Below are positions 50,247-57,492 of a DNA stretch of 64,000 nucleotides, piece after piece. Position numbers and translations under genes: made by a program. Source of the DNA: Capnocytophaga periodontitidis (GTDB taxonomy: Bacteria; Bacteroidota; Bacteroidia; Flavobacteriales; Flavobacteriaceae); NCBI RefSeq assembly GCF_016126015.1, contig NZ_JAEFDB010000007.1, positions 58,825 through 122,824 of the forward strand, given 5' to 3'. Positions within the stretch are counted from its first letter, which is position 1, and the number at the start of each line of letters is the position of its first letter. The notes beneath the pieces are model-generated. The model made no database searches and was not told the origin of the DNA. It saw only the letters and a list, made by a program, of their open reading frames with translations.

Positions 50247-51437
50247 CTATTCATTGATAGCAGCGATACCAGGGAGTACCAATCCTTCGAGGCTTTCGAG
50301 CATAGCACCACCGCCGGTAGAAACATAGCTCACTTTGTTTTCAAAGCCAAATTGCTTAACAGCAGCTACCGAGTCGCCACCTCCTACGAGTGAGAAAGCA
50401 CCTTTTTTAGTAGCTTCGGCAACATAATCACCTACAGCGATAGTACCTTTGGCGAAGTTAGGCATTTCAAACACCCCTATAGGGCCATTCCACAAGATAG
50501 TTTTAGAAGCGAGCAATACCGATTTAATATTTTCGAGTGTTTTAGGGCCTGCATCGAGACCTTCCCAACCATCGGGAACAGCATTTACGGGTACTATTTG
50601 GGTTTTAGCGTTATTGTCGAAAGCGTCGGCAGCTACCACATCGATAGGCAAGTGAACTTCTACGCCTTTAGCTTTAGCTTTAGCAAGGATATCAAGAGCG
50701 AGGTCGAGTTTATCGTCTTCACAGATAGAGTTTCCCACTTTACCGCCTTGTGCTTTGATAAAAGTATATGCCATACCTCCACCGATGATAAGGTGGTTTA
50801 CTTTTCCTAAAATATTTTCGATGATAGTGATTTTAGAGGAAACTTTAGAACCACCGAGGATAGCTGTTACAGGTTTTTCACCTGATCTCATCACTTTGTC
50901 GATACTTTCAATTTCTTTAGCGAGGAGGTAACCAAAGCATTTGTTGTTAGGGAAGAATTTAGCTACAATAGTAGTAGAAGCGTGGGCGCGGTGAGCGGTA
51001 CCAAAAGCGTCGTTCACGTAGATATCGCCGAGTTTAGCCAATTGTTTAGAGAAGTTTTCGTCGCCTTTTTCTTCTTCGTTGTGGAATCGCAAGTTTTCAA
51101 GGAGCACTACACTACCCGCAGGAGCTGCAGCTACAGCTTTTTCGGCTACTTCGCCTACGCAATCGTTTACAAAGATTACTTTTTTGCCTAATACTTTTTC
51201 TACTTCACTAACGATATGGCGGAGAGAATACTTATCGTTGCGTTCACCTTTTGGGCGACCTAAGTGACTCATCAAAACAGCGGTTCCACCGTCCTTAAGG
51301 ATTTTCTCGATAGTAGGTTTAGCTGCCTCAATACGAGTGTTATCGGTTACTTTAAAATTTTCGTCTAATGGTACATTGAAGTCCACACGAATCAAGGCTT
51401 TCTTGCCTGCAAAGTTAAAATTGTCTATGGTTTTCAT
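50247..51437 (-). CDS. pgk: Phosphoglycerate kinase
   Basis: A 396-residue glycolytic kinase converting 1,3-bisphosphoglycerate and ADP to 3-phosphoglycerate and ATP. N-terminal signature [14 protein letters not shown], substrate loop [19 protein letters not shown] hinge, and C-terminal nucleotide site [12 protein letters not shown] with STGGGA. Length normal. It has its own promoter and is followed on the same strand by the AraC gene. Confidence 0.98.
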   Translation of the reverse strand: MKTIDNFNFAGKKALIRVDFNVPLDENFKVTDNTRIEAAKPTIEKILKDGGTAVLMSHLGRPKGERNDKYSLRHIVSEVEKVLGKKVIFVNDCVGEVAEKAVAAAPAGSVVLLENLRFHNEEEKGDENFSKQLAKLGDIYVNDAFGTAHRAHASTTIVAKFFPNNKCFGYLLAKEIESIDKVMRSGEKPVTAILGGSKVSSKITIIENILGKVNHLIIGGGMAYTFIKAQGGKVGNSICEDDKLDLALDILAKAKAKGVEVHLPIDVVAADAFDNNAKTQIVPVNAVPDGWEGLDAGPKTLENIKSVLLASKTILWNGPIGVFEMPNFAKGTIAVGDYVAEATKKGAFSLVGGGDSVAAVKQFGFENKVSYVSTGGGAMLESLEGLVLPGIAAINE

Positions 51438-51469
51438 ATATTGTATATATAAATAATATTTTCAAGCTA

Positions 51470-51500
51470 CAAAGGTACGGATTAATTAGCGAATTTGCAA
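51470..51500 (-). promoter_or_regulatory. Promoter of pgk
   Basis: Read leftward: TACCTTTG (complement of 51470-51477), 20 bases, preceded by TTG (complement of 51498-51500), inside an 8-base array. Confidence 0.72.
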
Positions 51501-51509
51501 ATTTATAAA
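51486..51509. repeat. 8-base array between pgk and the methyltransferase gene, 3 units
   Basis: Units TTAGCGAA, TTTGCAAA, TTTATAAA. The array begins directly after the methyltransferase stop (51510-51512). Confidence 0.75.
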
Positions 51510-52532
51510 TTAGTTTGAGACAGCATTTAGTTTAGCCTCCAACTCTTTAGAGTGTCCTATTTCCTTGAAAAAAGTTTTAGTTTCTACTATTTTTTCAAGA
51601 GGATATACTTTTTCTTGAGGTATAACAATATTGCGTTTTAATGTTGTTTTTTGGAAGTCAACACTTCGAGCAGGTTCAGGAATATTAAAATAAGGTTCTA
51701 AACTAACCCAATCTCTATTTCTGATAGTTACCACATCGTTTAGATAAAAACTTACCCAACTATCTCCTATTTTAAAATCAGATTTTGTAAAAGCTATTTT
51801 TTTTTGAGATATTTCAGCATAGTTTTCATCTAACTCAAATCCTATATATTGCCTTCCTAGTCGTTTAGCTGCGATAGCAGTAGTACCTGTACCTGAGAAG
51901 GGGTCTAAAACAATATCATTTTCATCTGTAGTTAACAAAATAAGTCTATCTAGTAGATGTAAAGGTAATTGACAAGGATGTGGGTCTCTTTTAGAATTGT
52001 GTTTTACCCGATGTATATCAGTCCAAACATCAGACACTAAAGGACCAAAAGGATGTAATCCATCCTTTTTTCCCCCATAATCTTTCCATAAAAAACCTTG
52101 TTTACGGTCTCGTTTATGAGGATAACGTAATTCATATATTTTAGCACCTTTAGCTTCTTTAGTATAAAAAAGTATACCATAATGAGCAGGTTGTAATGAT
52201 TTCCCCATAGGGGCAGTAGGAGCATCCCAAGCTATCCAATGTTTAAAATGAGCAAATTTATTCAAGTAAGTAGCATAAAAAGTAAGCCATTTAGGGATGT
52301 TATGCAAAAATATAGATCCTGTAGGTTTGGTAACACGAACCATTTCAGCAATCCATTGTTCACACCAATCTAAATATTCTTGAAAAGCAAGATTATCTTT
52401 ATAGCTTGTATATTTTTTCTGTAAATTAAAAGGAGGGTCGGCAAAAGTCATATCCACTGAATTATCAGGGATATTTTTAAATAACTCTAAACAATCTCCT
52501 TGGAGTATTCTATTTAAGTAATTATTTATCAT
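51510..52532 (-). CDS. DNA methyltransferase, beta-class amino (N6A/N4C) type
   Basis: A 340-residue amino-methyltransferase. The catalytic motif DPPF is at 32-35 and the SAM motif FSGTG at 212-216; this order (IV before I) is the beta class. ATG 52532 overlaps the end of the endonuclease gene by 11 bases. Together with the next two genes it forms a type II restriction-modification unit. The specificity cannot be read from sequence. Confidence 0.9.
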   Translation of the reverse strand: MINNYLNRILQGDCLELFKNIPDNSVDMTFADPPFNLQKKYTSYKDNLAFQEYLDWCEQWIAEMVRVTKPTGSIFLHNIPKWLTFYATYLNKFAHFKHWIAWDAPTAPMGKSLQPAHYGILFYTKEAKGAKIYELRYPHKRDRKQGFLWKDYGGKKDGLHPFGPLVSDVWTDIHRVKHNSKRDPHPCQLPLHLLDRLILLTTDENDIVLDPFSGTGTTAIAAKRLGRQYIGFELDENYAEISQKKIAFTKSDFKIGDSWVSFYLNDVVTIRNRDWVSLEPYFNIPEPARSVDFQKTTLKRNIVIPQEKVYPLEKIVETKTFFKEIGHSKELEAKLNAVSN

Positions 52533-53502
52533 TTTTAAAAGTCTCAATTAAAAGTTTTTCAAAGCGTCTTAATTCATCAGTATGAAAAGTAAACACATCT
52601 TCATAAGCCGTTACCATTCTTTTCAAATCACCTTTACGCACATACCAACCTATGCCATCAACAAAACCTACAAATTTTGCATTAGGATAATGTGATTTTA
52701 TAAGGACATCAATAGATATTTCAGTTTTTGATTTGTCCCCTTGGCCTGATGAAGTAGTAGCTAAAAAAGAACTTTCTACAATTACTAAAGGATGTTGTTT
52801 GTTAGGAATAATAAAATCCATTGTACGTTTGTTATTAGGAGCATTACTAATCAATTCAGTTAGATCGCCTGTTTGGTATGTAAGTCCTAATCTATCTAAT
52901 AATTCAGCTATTACAGTTTCGGGATTATTACCTTTCATACCTGAATAGCTTCCTTTTTCTTTATAACGCACTAAAGAATCTATAAGCTCAGGAATTTCAA
53001 ATTTCAGTTTTGATATACTGAGTTTTTTCAGTTCAAAAAGAGGGATTGTATTTGTGAGAAAAGGTATTGAAGCTCCTTCAAAGAAAATATTCACCAAACC
53101 TTTGCGAAAAAACTCATCGTTTTGTATTCTTTTTTGAATAGTGTTATCTGACCATTCTTGTATGTTATTAGGATTTTTTTCATTATACCATTTATCTTTG
53201 AATACAATTTTATTGAGTTCAGCATCATCTACAATACGAATAATGGTGGTAAGGCGTTTAAGATATTCGTTTGAAAATCCTGTGAGAGCTAACAAAGCTT
53301 TCAATCCATTTTCTTTTTCGGCTAAAAGCCATTCAAAAATTTCTTTCTTAAGACCTTCTGTTTCTACTTTATTTTTAACAATCAAAAGGGTTTCTTTTAC
53401 TGAATTGATATACCCTTCATAACCCTCTTCGAACTTTGTATTAAAAAAATAGAAAGTATTTTTATCAATAACTGTTAGAAATTTATCATCTACACTCCTC
53501 AT
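52522..53502 (-). CDS. Type II restriction endonuclease, PD-(D/E)XK-like
   Basis: A 326-residue protein placed between two methyltransferase genes. The likely nuclease core is D229 in TMDFII and E243 in VIVESSF, with helix NPETVIAELL before it and FVGFVDGIGWY after it. This resembles the DpnII-like layout (DF.I...V.E.NF...DGIGW); the usual Lys of ExK is Ser here, which some type II enzymes show. It is 1 base after the first methyltransferase. AT-rich, like the whole island. Confidence 0.8.
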   Translation of the reverse strand: MRSVDDKFLTVIDKNTFYFFNTKFEEGYEGYINSVKETLLIVKNKVETEGLKKEIFEWLLAEKENGLKALLALTGFSNEYLKRLTTIIRIVDDAELNKIVFKDKWYNEKNPNNIQEWSDNTIQKRIQNDEFFRKGLVNIFFEGASIPFLTNTIPLFELKKLSISKLKFEIPELIDSLVRYKEKGSYSGMKGNNPETVIAELLDRLGLTYQTGDLTELISNAPNNKRTMDFIIPNKQHPLVIVESSFLATTSSGQGDKSKTEISIDVLIKSHYPNAKFVGFVDGIGWYVRKGDLKRMVTAYEDVFTFHTDELRRFEKLLIETFKNDK

Positions 53503-53503
53503 A

Positions 53504-54742
53504 TTATTTCTTTTTAAATATTAGTATATACTCCTCTTTCATTGTATTTCTCATTCCTTTGATAGGCTTTAGAATGTTTTTTATCAAAGAGAGTTTATAT
53601 TTTTTAGCTGATTCAATAATAGTCTGTTCTAAACGTATTCCTCCTGTTTGATTAGTGTTTGAGCCTATTATCATTACAAAATATTTATCTTTTTTTAAGA
53701 CTCTTGATATTTCAGCGCAAACTCTATCCATATCTATGAAATAATTATTTAAGCGTTCTGTTTTATTTTTACCTTTTAAACCTATTAATCTTGTTTTTAG
53801 TTCCTTTGTATTGTATCCTAAAAACTCCAATTGATCTTTATCATTTTCAATATAATCTATTGCGAATGAATAAGGAGGTGAAGTTATCACACAATCTACA
53901 CTTTCATCAGGGATATTTATTTTCAAAGCTTCTGAATCTGATAGAATCTGTAACTCACCAAGTAATTCAGTACTAAAATGAGGATTTCTAAGAAGTGTTT
54001 TTACAGTTTCAGTGTAGCGTGGTAGTACTTTAGCAAAAAGTTGTTCGTGATTACTTCTAATTACGCGTTTTGAATATCCTAAGGCATCAAGCCAAGCTAA
54101 AAAAGCAAGATTGTAAATTTTTTGCTTCTCTAAATCTTTTACTTTAGCTATCCGTCTCAAAACATTTCCTTGTTTAAAAAAGTCAAAAAGCTTTTGATTA
54201 TCAAGTGTAATATGTTCAAGTAATGATAAATCAATGGTCAGAGATTCATATTTTACCTTTATCATAAACTGACAAAAAGGGCTAATATCACAGGCTTTAG
54301 AATTGATACCTAAAAGTGCAGCTTCTATATTAGCTGTCCCACTTCCAGCCATTGGGTCTAAAAGTAAATCACCTCTCTTTACTTCTAAAATATTGAGCAA
54401 TCCTTTTATTAACTGAGGATGGAATTTTCCTCTATAAGGAAACAATCCGTGAGTAGCATAACCTGTTGAAAATTGACCTTCTTCAAAATATGCTTGTACA
54501 GCTGTTGAGCGGTTTTTATTTACCTTATCATTATAATCTGAATACAAAAGAAAATGGTTAGTATATTGATTATCAATCGACTTTATAAAAGCTGAACGCT
54601 CTAAAAGTTCTTTTTTTGTTAAAAGGTTATATTCTAACCACATCATTTCCAATTCAAATAATTCATCTACATTAGGTAATAAAGTAATATTATCTCCTAA
54701 AACGACAGAGATAAAAGGTCTTATATCACAAACTGATTTCAT
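53504..54742 (-). CDS. DNA methyltransferase, SPPY (probably N4-cytosine) type
   Basis: A 412-residue amino-methyltransferase with SAM motif DPMAGSGT (near 129-136) before the catalytic TSPPY (near 287-291), the reverse of the order in the partner enzyme. SPPY is typical for N4-cytosine enzymes. A helical insert of about 100 residues lies between the motifs. The first ATG of the frame is 54742; the longer frame starts at TTG. It is the first gene of the island. Confidence 0.88.
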   Translation of the reverse strand: MKSVCDIRPFISVVLGDNITLLPNVDELFELEMMWLEYNLLTKKELLERSAFIKSIDNQYTNHFLLYSDYNDKVNKNRSTAVQAYFEEGQFSTGYATHGLFPYRGKFHPQLIKGLLNILEVKRGDLLLDPMAGSGTANIEAALLGINSKACDISPFCQFMIKVKYESLTIDLSLLEHITLDNQKLFDFFKQGNVLRRIAKVKDLEKQKIYNLAFLAWLDALGYSKRVIRSNHEQLFAKVLPRYTETVKTLLRNPHFSTELLGELQILSDSEALKINIPDESVDCVITSPPYSFAIDYIENDKDQLEFLGYNTKELKTRLIGLKGKNKTERLNNYFIDMDRVCAEISRVLKKDKYFVMIIGSNTNQTGGIRLEQTIIESAKKYKLSLIKNILKPIKGMRNTMKEEYILIFKKK

Positions 54743-54759
54743 TACCAAGCTACTAATAT

Positions 54760-55257
54760 TTACTTTATTGTTCTCAAATACTCAAGTACTTCTCGGGCTT
54801 GTTGCTGGGTGAGATTTTGGTTGAGCATTAGGCTTTGGTACTCTTCTACTAATTTTTTAGCGATAGGGTCTTGTTTTTCCATTGCATCGGGGTAGAGAAT
54901 CATATTCATCAGCCACTCAGGGGTACGGCGTTCCATTACGCCAATCATTGCGGGGCCTATTAAGCGTTTTTTAGGGCGGTGGCAGGCAATACAAAGATTA
55001 TTGAAAGTTACTTCACCTTTGGCAGCCATTGTCGCATCGGGGGTATCGGCTAAAGGCGGATTGAGGGTGATAGGTTTTACCCCTTTTTGGTTTTGCCAAT
55101 CGGGGAAATCGGGTTCAGGAGTGGCTGTAGTGGTTGCCTGAGGGGTAGTAGTTTCGGGGGTGGTGGTATCGTTGCTATTATTATTGTTGTTGTTAGTGCC
55201 GCCACCACAAGCGGTTAGGAGTGTAAAAGTTGTGAATATTAAAAAGTGTTTTTTCAT
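54760..55257 (-). CDS. Lipid-anchored c-type cytochrome
   Basis: A 165-residue protein: lipobox LTAC (Cys at residue 17), an Asn/Thr/Pro low-complexity tether (about 20-50), and a mono-haem cytochrome c domain with CIACH (about residues 88-92) and Met candidates in the last third (MLNQNLTQQQAREVLEYLR). It should carry electrons at a periplasmic membrane surface. The partner oxidase or dehydrogenase is not in the window. The RM island was apparently inserted between pgk and this gene. Confidence 0.88.
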   Translation of the reverse strand: MKKHFLIFTTFTLLTACGGGTNNNNNNSNDTTTPETTTPQATTTATPEPDFPDWQNQKGVKPITLNPPLADTPDATMAAKGEVTFNNLCIACHRPKKRLIGPAMIGVMERRTPEWLMNMILYPDAMEKQDPIAKKLVEEYQSLMLNQNLTQQQAREVLEYLRTIK

Positions 55258-55293
55258 AGAAAATCTTTTGTTTAGGCGTTTGCAATATAATAG

Positions 55294-55325
55294 ACTTTGT
55301 CAAAGTCCAAGGACTTTGACAAAGT
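55294..55325. terminator. Perfect hairpin between hemB and the cytochrome gene
   Basis: ACTTTGTCAAAGTCC pairs over 15 bases with its complement across AA. T-rich flanks are weak on the leftward strand, so it may stop or slow hemB transcription or act in processing. The core ACTTTGNCAAAGT recurs near 3031-3043. Confidence 0.6.
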
Positions 55326-55351
55326 GTAGTGACACGAAGACAATTTTATTT

Positions 55352-56338
55352 TTATAAGAGTTTTACGACTTCTTTGGCGAAATAGCTTGCGATAAGGTCG
55401 GCACCAGCGCGTTTGATGCTCACGATTTGTTCCATCATCACGGCATCGTGGTCGAGCCAACCATTGGCAGCAGCGGCTTTGAGCATTGCGTATTCACCTG
55501 ATACTTGGTATACAGCTACGGGTACTTCGCTCATATTCTTCACCTCGCGCACGATATCTAAATAGCAAAGTCCTGGTTTTACCATTACAATATCAGCGCC
55601 TTCTTCTATATCCATACGGGTTTCGCGTAAGGCTTCGAGGCGGTTGTGATAGTCCATTTGATAAGTTTTCTTATCTTTAGGGATATCCTGCTGATCTACA
55701 GGAGCACTGTCGAGGGCATCACGGAAAGGGCCGTAAAAAGCTGAGGCGTATTTGGCGCTGTACGACATTATTCCTACGTGTTCAAAACTATTATCCTCAA
55801 GGGATTCGCGCAATGCGACAATGCGGCCGTCCATCATATCGCTGGGGGCTATGAAATCGGCACCAGCCTCGGCGTGTGAGAGAGCCATACGACAAAGGGC
55901 ATTCACGGTAGCATCGTTTACAATCTTGCCATTTTCTACAATGCCATCGTGCCCATAGATAGAATAAGGGTCGAGGGCTACATCGGTCATTACAAGCATA
56001 TTAGGAGTTGCTTCTTTCACGGTTTTGATAGCGCGTTGCATCAAACCGTTAGGGTTGGCAGCTTCAGTGCCTTTGTTGTCTTTGAGGTTATCGGGGACTT
56101 TTACAAATAGTAAAACTGATTTGAGACCTAAGCTCCAAAGTTCTTTTACTTCTTTTGCCAAGAGGTCGAGGCTATAGCGATAATAACCTGGCATAGAGGC
56201 AATTTCTTCTTTTACACCTGTACCTTCGACTACAAAGAGGGGTACGAGGAAATCATCGGGGGTAACGATAGTTTCTTTTACTAAACTACGTATTGTATCG
56301 CTTACGCGCAAACGGCGGTTTCTTCTGAGTGGGAACAT
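55352..56338 (-). CDS. hemB: Delta-aminolevulinic acid dehydratase (porphobilinogen synthase)
   Basis: A 328-residue enzyme joining two 5-aminolevulinates to porphobilinogen. Schiff-base lysines are in SYSAKYASAFYGPFRDA and VMVKPGLCYLD. The metal site reads DVALDPYSIYGHDG, with Asp in place of the zinc Cys cluster, so it is of the magnesium-dependent type. N-terminal RPRRLR-like FPLRRNRRLR is normal. Confidence 0.97.
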   Translation of the reverse strand: MFPLRRNRRLRVSDTIRSLVKETIVTPDDFLVPLFVVEGTGVKEEIASMPGYYRYSLDLLAKEVKELWSLGLKSVLLFVKVPDNLKDNKGTEAANPNGLMQRAIKTVKEATPNMLVMTDVALDPYSIYGHDGIVENGKIVNDATVNALCRMALSHAEAGADFIAPSDMMDGRIVALRESLEDNSFEHVGIMSYSAKYASAFYGPFRDALDSAPVDQQDIPKDKKTYQMDYHNRLEALRETRMDIEEGADIVMVKPGLCYLDIVREVKNMSEVPVAVYQVSGEYAMLKAAAANGWLDHDAVMMEQIVSIKRAGADLIASYFAKEVVKLL

Positions 56339-56345
56339 ATTTAAT

Positions 56346-56429
56346 CAATTAACAATTTACAATTAACAATTTACAATTAACAATTTACAATTAACAATTT
56401 ACAATTAACAATTAACAATTTACAATTAA
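56346..56429. repeat. 7-base tandem array, 12 units, reaching into the esterase gene
   Basis: Twelve heptamers without a gap on the + strand, mostly alternating CAATTAA and CAATTTA. The left part fills the space to the hemB start; the right part is read as the C-terminus of the esterase, giving a 7-residue protein repeat (KLLIVNC). Confidence 0.92.
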
Positions 56430-56901
56430 CAAAAAAGTGTTTTACTTCATTCTCGAAAATTTCTATGGGGTAAGAATGTTCCATAGTGTTGAGCAGATGG
56501 ATGGTAACATTTGGCAGGCTACGCATATCGTCACGGAGTACGGCAAGCGATTCCCAAGGGGCAATCACGGTATCCTGCAAGCCTATAACTACCTGCATAT
56601 AAGCGGTATAATTAGAGTTAGGCTGGGTGTTGAAAGGTAATTCGTGACGGTGAGTAAGCGCAGGGTTGAACAACAAGCAAGGTTTGCCTAATTTTTGAGC
56701 GAGGTAATAAACTACGAGTCCGCCCAAACTTGACCCGATGAGTACATCGGCAGAGGAGTATTGGGTTTGCAGTTCATCAAAGAGGTTAGGAGCGTTGCGA
56801 TAGTTGATGGTAGGGGCGAAGATTTCACCATAAGGGGAAAGCACAGCACGCCTATCATCTTGTAAAAAGCTATCAAGCCCGTGTAAATAAAGTATTTTCA
56901 T
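56377..56901 (-). CDS. YqiA-like alpha/beta-hydrolase (esterase) with a repeat-coded tail
   Basis: A 174-residue small hydrolase. N-terminal ILYLHGLDSF, nucleophile Ser in IGSSLGGLVVYYLA (GxSxGG) near residue 58, and a C-terminal His in MEHSYP near residue 143 give the usual triad with an Asp around IGLQDTVI. This resembles YqiA (UPF0227). The last 17 residues, VNCKLLIVNCKLLIVNC, are coded by the 7-base array and are not part of the fold. Confidence 0.82.
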   Translation of the reverse strand: MKILYLHGLDSFLQDDRRAVLSPYGEIFAPTINYRNAPNLFDELQTQYSSADVLIGSSLGGLVVYYLAQKLGKPCLLFNPALTHRHELPFNTQPNSNYTAYMQVVIGLQDTVIAPWESLAVLRDDMRSLPNVTIHLLNTMEHSYPIEIFENEVKHFFVNCKLLIVNCKLLIVNC

Positions 56902-56909
56902 AATGGGGG

Positions 56910-56940
56910 CAAAGGTAGTATATAATTAGCAAATTAGCAA
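56910..56940 (-). promoter_or_regulatory. Promoter of the esterase gene
   Basis: Read leftward: TACCTTTG (complement of 56910-56917), 20 bases, preceded by TTG (complement of 56938-56940), inside an 8-base array. Confidence 0.72.
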
Positions 56941-56965
56941 ATTAGAGAATTAGCAAATTGGCAAT
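56926..56965. repeat. 8-base array between rlpA and the esterase gene, 5 units
   Basis: Units TTAGCAAA, TTAGCAAA, TTAGAGAA, TTAGCAAA, TTGGCAAT. Confidence 0.85.
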
Positions 56966-56978
56966 TGGCTTATTGTTT

Positions 56979-57407
56979 TTATTTTAGGATTTCTATATCT
57001 ACTTGAATCAATCCTTTGTTTTTGTTATCGGTGATTTCCATAAAGGCGCGTTTGGTGAGGTCGAGCTCGCGACCTTTGGTAAAGGGGCCTCTATCGGTAA
57101 CGGTCACGACTACAGATTTGCCATTTGCGCGATTGGTAACCTTTAGTTGGGTGCCAAAAGGCAAAGAGGGGTGTGCTGTAGTGAGCTTACTATTACTAAA
57201 TACGGCACCGCTGGCTGTTTTTTTGCCGTTGAATTTGTCGTGGTAATAGGTTGCAGTGACGTCGGTTTTATAAACGCCTGTTTTTATATTGGTTGTTGCT
57301 TTAGGGGTAGTTTTTTTTGCGTGTGAACGTGTTGTGCGTTGGTGATCGATAGTAGCACAGGACTGTAAAGCTAAAAGTGCTATCAAGCAAAGAATTAATT
57401 TTTTCAT
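56979..57407 (-). CDS. rlpA: RlpA-family septal lipoprotein (double-psi beta-barrel)
   Basis: A 142-residue lipoprotein (lipobox LQSC, Cys at residue 17). A basic linker leads to the RlpA barrel (about 50-140): ATYYHDKFNGKKTASG, LTTAHPSLPFGTQLKVTN, and the catalytic Asp in VTVTDRGPFTKGRELDL. RlpA cuts naked glycan strands at the septum. The C-terminal SPOR domain of many RlpA proteins is absent, which is common in short forms. It follows the PorP gene's terminator on the same strand. Confidence 0.92.
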   Translation of the reverse strand: MKKLILCLIALLALQSCATIDHQRTTRSHAKKTTPKATTNIKTGVYKTDVTATYYHDKFNGKKTASGAVFSNSKLTTAHPSLPFGTQLKVTNRANGKSVVVTVTDRGPFTKGRELDLTKRAFMEITDNKNKGLIQVDIEILK

Positions 57408-57429
57408 CTTGTTTTCTTTTTAAAAAATA

Positions 57430-57481
57430 AAAGACTGTTCAAAAAAGAGTTATTTTGTAGTTACTATTTTGAACAGTCTTT
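57430..57481 (-). terminator. Terminator of the surface-protein/PorP operon
   Basis: AAAGACTGTTCAAAA (57430-57444) pairs perfectly with TTTTGAACAGTCTTT (57467-57481) across a 22-base loop. It lies 12 bases after the PorP stop. Confidence 0.85.
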
Positions 57482-57492
57482 ATAAAAATACT

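Noticed and set aside
51510..54742. Prophage or integrative element around the restriction-modification genes
   Set aside because: No integrase, phage structural gene, tRNA or flanking direct repeat is visible; only the three RM genes differ in composition.
56346..56429. Possible CRISPR array
   Set aside because: The repeat unit is 7 bases with no spacers, and no cas genes are near.
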